DNA from: Pseudomonas profundi
Lineage (GTDB): Bacteria > Pseudomonadota > Gammaproteobacteria > Pseudomonadales > Pseudomonadaceae
NCBI RefSeq assembly: GCF_008638305.1
Contig: NZ_VTPZ01000002.1
Coordinates: 372,001-436,000 of the forward strand
Length of the DNA stretch: 64,000 bases
Reading direction: 5' to 3'
Within the stretch, counting starts at the first letter, position 1, and every line of letters starts with the position of its first letter. The notes under the pieces were generated by a model. The model ran no database searches and was not told the DNA's origin. It saw nothing but the letters and a program-made list of their open reading frames with translations. Both the position numbers and the translations under genes were made by a program. This document shows, in pieces, positions 1 to 9,217 of the stretch.

Positions 1-1
1 C

Positions 2-1192
2 CTACGCGTGCTCGACCGTACTGACCCGGTGCCTGGACGGGACCTGACCCTGCACCTGGACAGCCGTCTGCAGGCGGTTGCCGAGCAGGCGCTGGGTAAA
101 CGCCGGGGTGCGGTCATTGCCATCGAGCCGGAAACCGGCGGTGTGTTGGCCTATGTCAGCCAGCCGGGGTTTGATCCTAATCTGTTCGTAACCGGCATAA
201 GCTACGCCGATTATGGCGCGCTGCGGGATTCGCTTGATCAGCCGCTGTTCAATCGCGTTCTGCGCGGGCTTTATCCGCCAGGCTCGACCATCAAACAGCT
301 GATTGCCATCGCCGGCCTGGATACCGGCACGGTAGGGCGGAACAACCGGGTGTTTGATCCCGGTTTTTTCCAGCTACCGAACCACAGCCACAAGTATCGC
401 AACTGGAACCGCGGCGGGGATGGTTGGGTGGATATGCGGCGCGCGATCGCGCGCTCCAATGACACCTATTTCTACGATTTGGCGCACAAGCTGGGCATCG
501 ACCGTATGCATGAGTACCTGACCCGATTCGGGCTGGGAACTCGTGTTTCACTGGATATGTTTGAAGAGGCTGCAGGGTTGATGCCGTCCCGTGAGTGGAA
601 GCGGGCTGCGCGCCGGCAACCCTGGTATCCGGGCGAGACGGTAATAACCGGGATCGGGCAGGGATATATGCTTGCCACCCCCTTGCAACTGGCGCAGTCC
701 ACTGCTCTGATTGCAAACAGGGGAGTGTGGCGTAGACCGCGGTTGATGATGCATGCCGAAGGGGTGCTGCCGGATGAGTCCGATACCCCGGACAACATCG
801 AATTGAAGAATCCGGACGACTGGAATTTCATTACCGAAGCACTGGAAGATGTCATGCATGCTCCCCACGGCACGTCGCGTGCGGCCGCTCTCGGTGCGCC
901 TTACCGTATCGCCGGAAAAACCGGCACGGCGCAGGTAGTCGCCATCGCTCAGGGGGAGCGCTACGATTCTGCCAGCCTGGCTGAGCGTCATCGAGACCAC
1001 GCTCTGTATGTCGGTTTCGCACCGGCCGATGCACCACGCGTTGCCGTGGCGGTCATGGTTGAGAACGGTGAGTCGGGCGGTCGCGTCGCAGCGCCAGTGG
1101 CCCGTCAGTTATTCGATGCCTGGTTGTTGCCCGAGGAAGAACAGATTGATGAAGAGGAAGCCGACGAAGTGACCGCCGAGGTGCAACCATGA
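2..1192 (+). CDS. mrdA: Penicillin-binding protein 2 (peptidoglycan D,D-transpeptidase), 3' part only
   Basis: Class B penicillin-binding protein that cross-links peptidoglycan during rod-shaped elongation, anchored in the inner membrane and partnered with RodA. The reading frame is already open at the window edge, so the membrane anchor and part of the N-terminal domain lie upstream. The transpeptidase domain is complete. Counting from the GTG at position 8, the active-site motif STIK is at residues 93-96, SND at 150-152 and KTG at 304-306. The C-terminal tail after the domain is acidic (EEEQIDEEEADE). The stop overlaps the rodA start in ATGA, indicating translational coupling. Identity rests on the three motifs and on the rodA-mltB-rlpA-dacA neighbours. 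Confidence 0.95.
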   Translation, partial: LRVLDRTDPVPGRDLTLHLDSRLQAVAEQALGKRRGAVIAIEPETGGVLAYVSQPGFDPNLFVTGISYADYGALRDSLDQPLFNRVLRGLYPPGSTIKQLIAIAGLDTGTVGRNNRVFDPGFFQLPNHSHKYRNWNRGGDGWVDMRRAIARSNDTYFYDLAHKLGIDRMHEYLTRFGLGTRVSLDMFEEAAGLMPSREWKRAARRQPWYPGETVITGIGQGYMLATPLQLAQSTALIANRGVWRRPRLMMHAEGVLPDESDTPDNIELKNPDDWNFITEALEDVMHAPHGTSRAAALGAPYRIAGKTGTAQVVAIAQGERYDSASLAERHRDHALYVGFAPADAPRVAVAVMVENGESGGRVAAPVARQLFDAWLLPEEEQIDEEEADEVTAEVQP

Positions 1193-2343
1193 AATCCTGG
1201 GCGAGCACCCGAGCAATCACCGGCGGAGAGAAGGGGCTGCAGCGTCGCGAGCCGCTATGGCAACGGCTGCACATTGATCCCTGGCTCTTGCTGCTGGTGT
1301 TGACCCTTGCCGGAGTGGCCAGTTTTGTACTGTATTCCGCTAGTAGCATGAATATGGCCATGCTTTATCGGCAGGGTGCGGCTTACGCGGTAGGCATAGC
1401 GGTCATGATAGTCATCGCCCAGTTTCAACCGCGCTTCATGCAGCGTTGGGTTCCTTTCGCCTATGTCGGCGCGGTTCTATTGCTGGTCGCTGTGCTGTTG
1501 ATCGGCGTGCAGGCAAAGGGTGCCCAGCGTTGGCTGAGTATTCCCGGGTTGATGCGTTTTCAGCCCTCGGAAATCATGAAGCTGATCATGCCAATGAGCG
1601 TGGCCTGGTATCTTGCCCGTCGCGAATTGCCACCCAACTTCAAATATGTCTGCTTCAGTCTGCTGATTATCGGGCTGCCTGTATTGTTGATTCTCAAGCA
1701 GCCGGATCTTGGAACCTCACTGTTGATTGCCAGCTCCGGCATCTTTGCGATACTGCTTGCGGGGTTGCGCTGGCGCTATATTCTTGGCGCTGCGGTGTTG
1801 CTGGTGCCGGCGGCGGTCGGCATGTGGTTTTTTGGCATGCATGAGTATCAGAAACGACGCGTACTGACCTTCCTCAATCCGGAGAGTGATCCGCTCGGTG
1901 CCGGCTGGAACATTATTCAGTCGAAGGCCGCGATAGGTTCGGGAGGCGTGCTCGGCAAGGGCTGGCTGCAGGGGACTCAGTCACACCTGGATTTTCTGCC
2001 CGAAGGCCATACCGACTTCATCATCGCCGCGCTGGCCGAAGAGTTCGGCATGGTCGGTGTGTGTCTGCTGCTGGTAGTGTATTTGCTGATCGTGTTGCGT
2101 GGTCTGTATATCGCACAGCATGCCCATGACAATTTTTCCAAGCTGCTCGCAGGTAGTGTCACGCTGACATTTTTTGTATATGTTTTCGTCAATATCGGGA
2201 TGGTGAGTGGCCTGTTGCCGGTGGTCGGCGTACCCTTGCCGCTGATAAGTTACGGCGGCACCTCGCTGGTAACACTGTTGGCAGGTTTTGGCATCCTGAT
2301 GTCGATCCATACGCACCACAAGTGGATGGCACAGGGAAGATGA
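1189..2343 (+). CDS. rodA: Peptidoglycan glycosyltransferase RodA (SEDS family)
   Basis: Polytopic inner-membrane SEDS glycosyltransferase that polymerises lipid II during elongation together with PBP2. The 384-residue product is close to the usual ~370-380. It has about ten hydrophobic segments starting near residue 28, a family-typical central stretch (LKQPDLGTSLLI), the PEGHTDFI loop and the C-terminal VGVPLPLISYGGTS signature. The ATG overlaps the PBP2 stop by 4 bp. The N-terminal ~25 residues are polar and a little longer than in many homologues, so a later start is possible, but the overlap favours this one. Confidence 0.95.
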   Translation: MKSWASTRAITGGEKGLQRREPLWQRLHIDPWLLLLVLTLAGVASFVLYSASSMNMAMLYRQGAAYAVGIAVMIVIAQFQPRFMQRWVPFAYVGAVLLLVAVLLIGVQAKGAQRWLSIPGLMRFQPSEIMKLIMPMSVAWYLARRELPPNFKYVCFSLLIIGLPVLLILKQPDLGTSLLIASSGIFAILLAGLRWRYILGAAVLLVPAAVGMWFFGMHEYQKRRVLTFLNPESDPLGAGWNIIQSKAAIGSGGVLGKGWLQGTQSHLDFLPEGHTDFIIAALAEEFGMVGVCLLLVVYLLIVLRGLYIAQHAHDNFSKLLAGSVTLTFFVYVFVNIGMVSGLLPVVGVPLPLISYGGTSLVTLLAGFGILMSIHTHHKWMAQGR

Positions 2344-2372
2344 TCAAGCTGTTCCGGGAATCAGGATTCTGC

Positions 2373-3383
2373 ATGTTAAATACTGTGAGCGGATGGTTGC
2401 GGCATAAAACTGCAGCCGTCGTGTTGGCCGGGTTCAGCCCATTGTTGCTGGCTGCCGATTATGGCGAAGAGCATCCGGCGGTTGCGCCCTTCGTTGCGGA
2501 GATGCAGGCGGAGCATGGCTTTCCTCCGAAATATATCGGAAGTCTGCTGGCCCAGGCGGAACGTAAGCAAAGCATCATTGATGCTATTTCGCGTCCGGCT
2601 GAGCGGGTCCGGCCCTGGCACGAGTACCGGAAGATATTCATCACCGACAAGCGGATCGCTGGCGGCGTCGAGTTCTGGGAGCGCAACGCCGAGGCGCTGG
2701 CCCGTGCCGAGCAGGAATACGGCGTGGAGCCGGAGGTGATTGTTGCCATTATCGGAGTGGAAACCTTCTACGGCGGCAACAAGGGCAGCCACCGGGTTAT
2801 CGATGCGTTGACCACGCTGGGCTTCGACTATCCGCCGCGGGCGGACTTCTTTCGCCGCCAGTTGAAATCCTACCTGGTGTTGGCGCGTGAACAGCAAGTC
2901 GACCCGCTCAGTCTCACCGGATCCTATGCCGGAGCGATGGGTTTCCCGCAATTCATCCCCAGCAGTTATCAGGCCTTTGCAGTTGATTTCAATGATGATG
3001 GCCAGGTTGATATCTGGAACAATCAGGTCGACGCCATTGGCAGCGTCGCGAACTACTTTGCTGAGCACAAGTGGAAGCATGGCGAGACCGTCGCTGTTCC
3101 GGCTACGGTGTCAGGTGAGCAGTTTGACAAAGGCCTGACTATTGCGGAAGGGCTTGAGGCGCGGCGCAGCGTGGCTGCGTTGAAGGAACTCGGTTGGGAC
3201 ATCCAGCACGCGCTGGCAGACGAGGCCGAAGTCATGGCTTTTGAGTTCGACGCAGGCGAGTCGATGCAATACTGGATCGGGCTACATAATCTGCACGTCA
3301 TCACCCGCTACAACCGGAGTGTGATGTATGCCATGGTAGTTCATCAACTAGCTGACCTGATACGCGAGGCCAGAGATCTATGA
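2373..3383 (+). CDS. mltB: Lytic murein transglycosylase B (MltB/SltB1 family)
   Basis: Periplasmic lytic transglycosylase (GH103) that cleaves the MurNAc-GlcNAc bond to give 1,6-anhydro products. From the ATG at 2373 the protein has 336 residues with a normal signal peptide ending near LLLAA-DYG. No lipobox cysteine is present, so it looks soluble rather than lipid-anchored. The catalytic glutamate is E130 in GVETFYGG, and a Ca-binding-like loop (DFNDDGQVD) follows. AGGA lies 6 nt before 2373. Upstream in-frame ATGs at 2340 (ATGA overlap with the rodA stop, spacing too short) and 2322 are less attractive. In P. aeruginosa the gene at this place is called sltB1. Confidence 0.9.
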   Translation: MLNTVSGWLRHKTAAVVLAGFSPLLLAADYGEEHPAVAPFVAEMQAEHGFPPKYIGSLLAQAERKQSIIDAISRPAERVRPWHEYRKIFITDKRIAGGVEFWERNAEALARAEQEYGVEPEVIVAIIGVETFYGGNKGSHRVIDALTTLGFDYPPRADFFRRQLKSYLVLAREQQVDPLSLTGSYAGAMGFPQFIPSSYQAFAVDFNDDGQVDIWNNQVDAIGSVANYFAEHKWKHGETVAVPATVSGEQFDKGLTIAEGLEARRSVAALKELGWDIQHALADEAEVMAFEFDAGESMQYWIGLHNLHVITRYNRSVMYAMVVHQLADLIREARDL

Positions 3384-4261
3384 CAACGCCAACCCTGAGC
3401 CGCCTTAAGATTGGTGCGGCGTCGCTGCTGCTCGGAGTGCTTGCCGGCTGCTCTTCTGCGCCGCCTACCGGTAGCGGATCGGGTGCGGTAAGCAAGCCGC
3501 TGTTGCGACCCCTTCATGATGGTGCGCCGACCCACATCGTTGATGTGTCGACCATTCCCGACGCAGTACCGGTGCCGCATACAGGCCGCTACAAGGCAGC
3601 GCCTTATCGGGTTCTGGGGAAAGATTACACCCCGATGCAGGACGGGCGGAGCTACCGCGAAACGGGCCCGGCTTCATGGTATGGAACCAAGTTTCATGGT
3701 CAGCACACCGCCAACGGCGAAGATTATGACCTGTATGGAATGACCGCCGCGCACAAGACGTTGCCGCTGCCGACCTATGTCAGGGTCACCAACCTCGAGA
3801 ACAAGCGTACGGTTATCGTCCGCGTGAATGACCGTGGCCCGTTTTATTCAGACCGTATCATTGATCTGTCCTACGCTGCGGCCAAAAAGCTGGGTTTTGC
3901 CGACAAGGGCACCGCGCAGGTGCTGGTCGAAGGGATTGATCCGGTGGCCTGGCAGCAGCAGAACAACCCGGGATACCTGGTCAAGAAAGCCCCGCCGGTG
4001 GAGACGCTAGCGTCCCAGCCAGGCGAACAGATGTTTTTGCAGGTCGGCGCTTTCTCGTCGAGTCAGGCGGCAGAACAGCTGCGCACGCGCTTACAGAGTA
4101 CCGTCAATGCGACCGTGTTCGTGACGCCGGTTCAACAGCCAACCGGAACATTCCATCGGGTCCGTCTTGGTCCGGTAGCCAATCATGACGAGGCGCAGAA
4201 GTTGATCGAAGCGCTTCGCCTGGCGGACCTGGGCCAGGCCACCCTGGTTACATCCAACTGA
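3380..4261 (+). CDS. rlpA: Septal ring lytic transglycosylase RlpA (lipoprotein)
   Basis: Outer-membrane lipoprotein that cleaves denuded glycan strands at septa. The N-terminus is a lipoprotein signal with lipobox LAGC (Cys24). A double-psi beta-barrel domain covers roughly residues 90-185, beginning GPASWYGTKFHG and including VRVNDRGPF and IIDLSYAAAKKLG, with the family's conserved His and Asp. A C-terminal SPOR domain (about residues 215-290, beginning EQMFLQVGAFSS) should bind denuded septal glycans. The 293-residue length fits the SPOR-containing pseudomonad form. The ATG overlaps the mltB stop (ATGA), so the gene is in the same operon. Confidence 0.95.
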   Translation: MTTPTLSRLKIGAASLLLGVLAGCSSAPPTGSGSGAVSKPLLRPLHDGAPTHIVDVSTIPDAVPVPHTGRYKAAPYRVLGKDYTPMQDGRSYRETGPASWYGTKFHGQHTANGEDYDLYGMTAAHKTLPLPTYVRVTNLENKRTVIVRVNDRGPFYSDRIIDLSYAAAKKLGFADKGTAQVLVEGIDPVAWQQQNNPGYLVKKAPPVETLASQPGEQMFLQVGAFSSSQAAEQLRTRLQSTVNATVFVTPVQQPTGTFHRVRLGPVANHDEAQKLIEALRLADLGQATLVTSN

Positions 4262-4296
4262 TCATTTAGCCCAGTACCTTTACCTACGTGAGTATC

Positions 4297-5496
4297 ATGC
4301 TTAAAAAATTCATCCAGACCGTGCTGATTACCGGCACTGCGCTTGCTTCCTGTGTAGTCATGGCGCAAACCCCGACACCCACCCCCGTGCCGGGGCCGGC
4401 TGCTGCCTCGATGCCCATCGTGCCGACGGCGCCAACGCTGGCCGCAAGTAGCTACTTGCTGGTAGATGCCGCCAGCGGGGAGGTGCTGATCGAGCACAAC
4501 GCGGATGAGGCGCTACCTCCGGCCAGCCTGACCAAGATGATGACCAGCTACATCGCCAGCCTTGAGATCCTACGCGGTCAGATCAAGGAGGAGGATATGG
4601 TGCTGGTCAGCGAAAAGGCCTGGCGCAAGGGCGGTTCCAAGATGTTCATCGAAGTGGGTGCCCAGGTTCGGGTGATCGATCTGCTGCGCGGCATCATCAT
4701 CCAGTCCGGTAACGATGCGAGCATTGCCCTGGCTGAGCATATCGCCGGTAGCGAGGAAGCCTTTGCAGACCTGATGAACGCCCATGCCCAGCGCCTCGGC
4801 ATGACCAATACGCATTTCAAGAACTCCACCGGCTGGCCAGCTGAGGGGCATGTTTCCAGTGCTCGCGACCTGGCTATCCTGGCCAAGGCGATTATTCGCG
4901 ACGACCCGAAGCACTACAGCATCTACAAGGAAAAGGAGTTCCTGTGGCAGGGCATCAAACAGCCCAATCGTAACCTGATGCTCTGGCGCGACAGTACTGT
5001 AGATGGCCTAAAAACCGGGCACACCGAGGAGGCCGGCTATTGTCTGGTGGCTTCGGCCAAGCGTGATGATATGCGTCTGATTTCGGTGGTAATGGGTACG
5101 AGCAGCGAAGCAGCGCGCGCGGCCGAAACCCAGAAGCTACTGACCTGGGGCTTCCGTTTCTTCGAGACCCGGACGTTCTACGAAGCCGGCGAGGTACTGT
5201 CCCAGGCACGCGTCTGGGCTGGGCAGCAGGATGCTGTTGATGTGGGTCTCAGCGAAGGTCTGGTTCTGACTCTGCCGAAGGGGCAGCTCGAAAAACTTGA
5301 AGCCAGTATCGCCATGAACAGCCGCATCAAGGCGCCCATCGCCGCCGGCGACGTACTCGGACAGGTAGAAGTGCGTGATGGTGAAGAAGTGGTGCATGCC
5401 GCCCCGCTGGTCGCGCTTACCGACGTCGAGGAGGCCGGAATCTTTGGTCGTCTGTGGGACAGCATTCGCTTGTTCTTTTACGGGCTGTTTGACTGA
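4297..5496 (+). CDS. dacA: D-alanyl-D-alanine carboxypeptidase PBP5/6
   Basis: Class C low-molecular-weight PBP that trims the terminal D-Ala from pentapeptides in the periplasm. The 399-residue product starts with a signal peptide (cleavage near VVMAQ). It has SLTK at 77-80, SGN at 137-139 and KTG at 239-241, then the PBP5 C-terminal beta-domain. It ends in an amphipathic helix (GRLWDSIRLFFYGLF) that would tether it to the inner membrane. A GTG at 4288 gives three more residues; the ATG at 4297 yields a cleaner signal peptide. A proline/threonine-rich linker follows the signal sequence. The orthologue at this place in P. aeruginosa is called dacC. Confidence 0.93.
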   Translation: MLKKFIQTVLITGTALASCVVMAQTPTPTPVPGPAAASMPIVPTAPTLAASSYLLVDAASGEVLIEHNADEALPPASLTKMMTSYIASLEILRGQIKEEDMVLVSEKAWRKGGSKMFIEVGAQVRVIDLLRGIIIQSGNDASIALAEHIAGSEEAFADLMNAHAQRLGMTNTHFKNSTGWPAEGHVSSARDLAILAKAIIRDDPKHYSIYKEKEFLWQGIKQPNRNLMLWRDSTVDGLKTGHTEEAGYCLVASAKRDDMRLISVVMGTSSEAARAAETQKLLTWGFRFFETRTFYEAGEVLSQARVWAGQQDAVDVGLSEGLVLTLPKGQLEKLEASIAMNSRIKAPIAAGDVLGQVEVRDGEEVVHAAPLVALTDVEEAGIFGRLWDSIRLFFYGLFD

Positions 5497-5510
5497 ACCG
5501 GAGGAATCCT

Positions 5511-5786
5511 ATGAGTGATCCGACTACCGATGCGCCACGTATCGAGTTCCCGTGTCAGTACCCGATCAAAGTGATCGGTGCTGCCGGGGATGGCTTCGTC
5601 GAGCTGGTCAGCGAGATCGTCGAGCGCCACGCGCCTGGTCTCGACCGCAACGCGATTGATGTGCGTGACAGCAAGAACGGTCGCTTTGTATCAATCCGAA
5701 TGGTCATTACTGCGACTGGGCCGGATCAGCTTGAGGCTCTGAATGCTGAGCTGAAAGCCTCTGGCCGGGTGCAAATGGTTCTCTGA
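5511..5786 (+). CDS. ybeD: YbeD family protein (DUF493/UPF0250)
   Basis: Small 91-residue cytosolic protein of the DUF493 family, which has an ACT-like fold and is almost always found between dacA and lipB. Visible family features are the [11 protein letters not shown] start and the C-terminal [12 protein letters not shown] strong Shine-Dalgarno (GGAGGA) lies just upstream of the ATG. The stop overlaps the lipB start by one base (TGATG). A regulatory link to lipoate synthesis has been suggested from position only; no catalytic residues are apparent. Confidence 0.92.
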   Translation: MSDPTTDAPRIEFPCQYPIKVIGAAGDGFVELVSEIVERHAPGLDRNAIDVRDSKNGRFVSIRMVITATGPDQLEALNAELKASGRVQMVL

Positions 5787-6403
5787 TGACGCAGCTGATA
5801 ATCCGTGAACTGGGGTTGGTGGACTATCAGCCAACCCTGGAGGCGATGCGCGCTTTCACTGCCGAGCGCGATAGCGACACGCCGGACGAGATCTGGCTGT
5901 TGCAGCACCCTTCGGTGTTTACCCAGGGCCAGGCCGGCAAGGCCGAGCATGTGCTGGCGGCGGGGAACATTCCTGTGGTCAGCGTCGAGCGTGGCGGGCA
6001 GGTCACCTATCACGGACCTGGTCAACTGGTCGCTTACCTGCTGATTGATATCCGGCGACTCGGGATCGGCGTCCGGGAGCTGGTCACCGCTATGGAGCAG
6101 GGTCTGGTGGATATGCTGGCCGACTATGCCATTGCTGCTGCGCCGCGTGCTGACGCTCCGGGAGTATACGTAGATGCAGCCAAGATCGCCTCGCTGGGCC
6201 TGCGCATCCGTCGTGGTTGCTCCTTTCACGGCCTGGCGCTGAACGTGGATATGGATCTGGAACCCTTTAGCCGCATCAATCCCTGTGGTTATGCGGGGCT
6301 GGCCATTACGCAGATGCGTGAGCTTGTTGGTCGTTCGCCCGATATCGCTGAAGTCGGCGCGCGACTCACGGGCCATCTCAAGAGGCAGCTTGGCTACGTC
6401 TGA
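5786..6403 (+). CDS. lipB: Octanoyl-[acyl-carrier-protein]:protein N-octanoyltransferase LipB
   Basis: Cytosolic enzyme that moves octanoate from octanoyl-ACP to lipoyl domains, the first step of lipoate synthesis. The 205-residue protein carries the conserved [17 protein letters not shown] block (starting about residue 70), the catalytic lysine K133 in AAKIASLGL and the catalytic cysteine C167 in NPCGYAGL. The start overlaps the ybeD stop by one base, so translation is coupled. The gene converges with lipA across a short gap that holds a hairpin. Confidence 0.96.
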   Translation: MTQLIIRELGLVDYQPTLEAMRAFTAERDSDTPDEIWLLQHPSVFTQGQAGKAEHVLAAGNIPVVSVERGGQVTYHGPGQLVAYLLIDIRRLGIGVRELVTAMEQGLVDMLADYAIAAAPRADAPGVYVDAAKIASLGLRIRRGCSFHGLALNVDMDLEPFSRINPCGYAGLAITQMRELVGRSPDIAEVGARLTGHLKRQLGYV

Positions 6404-6434
6404 GCGCTGGTTCTGATGGCGGGCGGAATCGGCC

Positions 6435-6465
6435 TGTGGTTGGCGGCGCAAATCCGCCAACCACA
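6435..6465. terminator. Perfect 12-bp hairpin between convergent lipB and lipA
   Basis: TGTGGTTGGCGG at 6435-6446 pairs perfectly with CCGCCAACCACA at 6454-6465 around a 7-nt loop. It sits between the two stop codons and could serve both strands. There is no long T tract on either side, so efficiency as an intrinsic terminator is uncertain. Confidence 0.6.
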
Positions 6466-6473
6466 GCGGATGC

Positions 6474-7526
6474 TCAGCTGAGCGAGCGGATGGGAATCAG
6501 GTCTGACTGCGGTGTCTGGCCTGGAACCGAAGCAGGTTCGGCGAGACCCAGGTTATTCTTTTCGAACACCCGGTCGGCGCGATAGCTCGAGCGCACCAGC
6601 GGCCCGGAAGGGACCTCCATGAAACCCTTGGCAAGACCGATTTCCCGATAACGGTTGAATTCCTCAGGAGTAACCCAGCGCTTGACCGACAGGTGGTTTT
6701 TGGTCGGGCGCAGATACTGCCCCAGAGTGACGATATCCACTCCTATGGCACGCAAATCATCAAAGGTGGCGAGGATTTCCTCATCGGTTTCGCCCAGCCC
6801 CAGCATCAGGCTGGTCTTGGTGATCACATCCGGGCGGTGCTGCTTGGCATGTGCCAATACATCAAGCGTCTTGCGATAACCGGCGCGGGGGTCGCGCACT
6901 TCATGGGTCAGGCGCTCGACTGTTTCGACATTCTGCGCAAACACTTCAAGGCCTGAATCAACCACCGCTTCGATAGCGCTGTGCACGCCATTGAAATCCG
7001 GCGTGAGGGCTTCAACCACCACCTGCGGCGTGCGCAGCTTGATGGCGCGCACGGCAGCGGCGTAGTGGTTGGCTCCGCCGTCGGGCAAATCGTCACGGTC
7101 GACCGATGTCAGCACGATGTAGCGCAGGCCCATGAGCTCAACAGACTTGGCGGTATTTTCCGGCTCGTCCTGGTCCAGCCAGCCGTTTGGGTTGCCGGTA
7201 TCGACGGCGCAAAAGCGGCATGCCCGGGTGCATACGGAGCCCATCAGCATGATGGTGGCGGTGCCATTGGTCCAGCATTCGCCCATGTTGGGGCAATGCG
7301 ATTCCTGGCAGACCGTGCTTAGCTTGTGAGAGGTGACGTTGGCCTTTACGGCCTCGAACCGATCGCCTGCCGGGATTCGTGCGCGCAGCCATTTGGGCTT
7401 CGGCTCGAAAATAACCGGTTCGGCTTCTCCGGCACGTCGCTTCTGACCATCCTTGATGGCGCGTATGCCTTGCGAATTGCGAAACTTCTCGCCACTGGCG
7501 ACATGCTTGGAGACTTCGTCACTCAT
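6474..7526 (-). CDS. lipA: Lipoyl synthase LipA (radical SAM)
   Basis: Radical-SAM enzyme that inserts two sulfurs into protein-bound octanoyl groups. The auxiliary cluster cysteines are C73, C78 and C84 ([12 protein letters not shown]). The radical-SAM triad is C99, C103 and C106 (CTRACRFC). The 350-residue length and the C-terminal SSYRADRVF with its conserved serine fit the family. The upstream sequence has GGAG/AAGG. It faces lipB rather than being co-transcribed with it, as in other pseudomonads. Confidence 0.97.
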   Translation of the reverse strand: MSDEVSKHVASGEKFRNSQGIRAIKDGQKRRAGEAEPVIFEPKPKWLRARIPAGDRFEAVKANVTSHKLSTVCQESHCPNMGECWTNGTATIMLMGSVCTRACRFCAVDTGNPNGWLDQDEPENTAKSVELMGLRYIVLTSVDRDDLPDGGANHYAAAVRAIKLRTPQVVVEALTPDFNGVHSAIEAVVDSGLEVFAQNVETVERLTHEVRDPRAGYRKTLDVLAHAKQHRPDVITKTSLMLGLGETDEEILATFDDLRAIGVDIVTLGQYLRPTKNHLSVKRWVTPEEFNRYREIGLAKGFMEVPSGPLVRSSYRADRVFEKNNLGLAEPASVPGQTPQSDLIPIRSLS

Positions 7527-7678
7527 GGATGGCCTTCGCTCCTGTTGAATGAAGCCGATTCAATGATTATCGGTGACCGGTCAGGTCCTTGTATTTCGGC
7601 CGAGTTTAACACAGGCCTTTGCCGAGCGGGCTGGATCGGCGCAATGCCGGCTGCGTCCGGTCCAGCCGTATCCGGTGC

Positions 7679-8965
7679 TCAACGTTCCCGTAGACGCTCC
7701 AGCAGGGCATATGTGGGATAGCCGTCAGCGGGCACTCCCAGGCTGTTCTGAAAACGGCGAATTGCCTTGCGGGTATTGGCGCCAATAATCCCATCAGCGT
7801 CGCCCGGATCGAAACCGACTGCATCCAGGCGCTCCTGAAGTTCGATACGTTCGGTGCGCGAGAGTGGACGGTCGTCCCGCGGCCAACTGGCCTGGATATC
7901 GTCTCTGTCCTGCAACCGATCAGACATCAGGCCAATCGCCAGTGCGTAACTGGTCGAATTGTTGTAGCGCAGAATGCTGCGGAAATTGCCGGTGACAAGG
8001 AAGGCCGGGCCGCGATAGCCTGCAGGCAACAGCAAGGACGCCTCCTTGTCGCCCAGGCGGGACGGTACGGCCGATTCTGAGCTCGCGCTTACACCGAGCG
8101 ACACCCACTCGGATACCGGCTTGCGAATGGCCATATCGGCCAGCGCGAAATCGAAATCCCTGGGCAGCTTCACCTCGGTTCCCCAGGGCGTTCCGCGTTG
8201 CCAGTTCGAGTTGGACAGATAGTTGGCAGCCGATCCTAATGCATCGGCCGGCGATTGCCAGATATCGCGACGGCCGTCACTGTCAAAGTCCACGGCATAG
8301 CTGTTGAAGGTGCTGGGAATGAACTGTGTCTGGCCCATTGCGCCGGCCCATGATCCGAGCAGCTGCGACGGTGGAACGTCCCCCTGTTGCAGGATTCTGA
8401 GCGCTTCAATGAGCTGGGTATGTGCAAATGTCGGACGGCGGCCCTCGTGCGCCAGGGTGGCCAGCGAGCGGATCACTGACTTGTCACCGATGTTGTTACC
8501 GAAGTTGCTTTCCAGGCCCCAGATGGCCACCAGAACATGACGGCTGACGCCGTAACGCTGCTCGATGGCATCCAGTGTGTCTGCGTACTGCGATAGCGCC
8601 CGGCGACCCTGCGCCAGCCGCTGTGGCGACACAGCTCCGTCCAGATACTGCCAGACCGGGCGAGTGAACTCCGGCTGGCTCTGGTCGGCCCGGATGATTG
8701 ATGGATCCGGCTCGATGCCCTTGAACGCGTTGTCGAATACCGCGGGGCGAATGCCGGCGGCGAGTGCTTCTTCGCGGAATTGCGCGCGCCATTCGGCAAA
8801 ACTGGGCTGCTGCTGCTCCTGCTGGGCAGCAACTTCAGTGGATGAAGCCGGTGTACTCGAAGCTTCGATCGATGAATTCGCGCAGGCGGCCAGCAATACG
8901 AGACTGGCGCCAGCGACGGTCAGTCGGCGCCCGCTGGCGCGGTAGCGCATTAGCTTGTTGAGCAT
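7679..8965 (-). CDS. sltB3: Lytic murein transglycosylase, SltB3-like, with peptidoglycan-binding domain
   Basis: Second MltB-family (GH103) lytic transglycosylase in the window. From the ATG at 8965 the protein has 428 residues. A lipoprotein signal has lipobox LAAC (Cys28), followed by a low-complexity Ser/Gln linker. The catalytic domain has E152 in WGLESNFGN and a DFDSDGRRDIW loop. A C-terminal PG_binding_1 domain covers about the last 60 residues (LQERLDAVGFDPGDADGIIG). Domain order and position next to lipA match P. aeruginosa SltB3 as I remember it. In-frame ATGs further upstream (to 9097) would bury the signal peptide. GGAA sits about 7 nt before 8965. Confidence 0.9.
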   Translation of the reverse strand: MLNKLMRYRASGRRLTVAGASLVLLAACANSSIEASSTPASSTEVAAQQEQQQPSFAEWRAQFREEALAAGIRPAVFDNAFKGIEPDPSIIRADQSQPEFTRPVWQYLDGAVSPQRLAQGRRALSQYADTLDAIEQRYGVSRHVLVAIWGLESNFGNNIGDKSVIRSLATLAHEGRRPTFAHTQLIEALRILQQGDVPPSQLLGSWAGAMGQTQFIPSTFNSYAVDFDSDGRRDIWQSPADALGSAANYLSNSNWQRGTPWGTEVKLPRDFDFALADMAIRKPVSEWVSLGVSASSESAVPSRLGDKEASLLLPAGYRGPAFLVTGNFRSILRYNNSTSYALAIGLMSDRLQDRDDIQASWPRDDRPLSRTERIELQERLDAVGFDPGDADGIIGANTRKAIRRFQNSLGVPADGYPTYALLERLRER

Positions 8966-9114
8966 TGATGATTCCGATGTTGGTATTTTCGGGAACTGTA
9001 GCATGGCATCCATGGGGCAGGGCAGTGCGCCGATGGTCTCGATGGTGCAGTAAAGATGCGCCCCGGCGCCTGACGAACGGCCGATTGTTGGGCGCAAAAA
9101 CCGGTCCGCTGGTG

Positions 9115-9143
9115 CTGTCGCCGTTGCGTTCTCCTGCTATAGT
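9115..9143 (+). promoter_or_regulatory. Candidate extended -10 promoter for the sialidase-like gene
   Basis: TGCTATAGT at 9135-9143 is an extended -10 element (TGn before TATAGT). The hexamer 17 bp upstream (CTGTCG) is a poor -35, as is common with extended -10 promoters. It lies about 75 bp before the ATG at 9218, in the divergent gap with sltB3. Confidence 0.35.
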
Positions 9144-9217
9144 GCTGCGATCCGCTGCCCACTGTCGGCGAACACGTTCGCTTTATTCTCACCTCGAAAA
9201 ATAAGATAAAGGAAGCA

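Noticed and set aside
9124..9143. TTGCGT with TATAGT as a standard sigma70 promoter
   Set aside because: Only 8 bp separate the hexamers; the extended -10 reading is kept instead.
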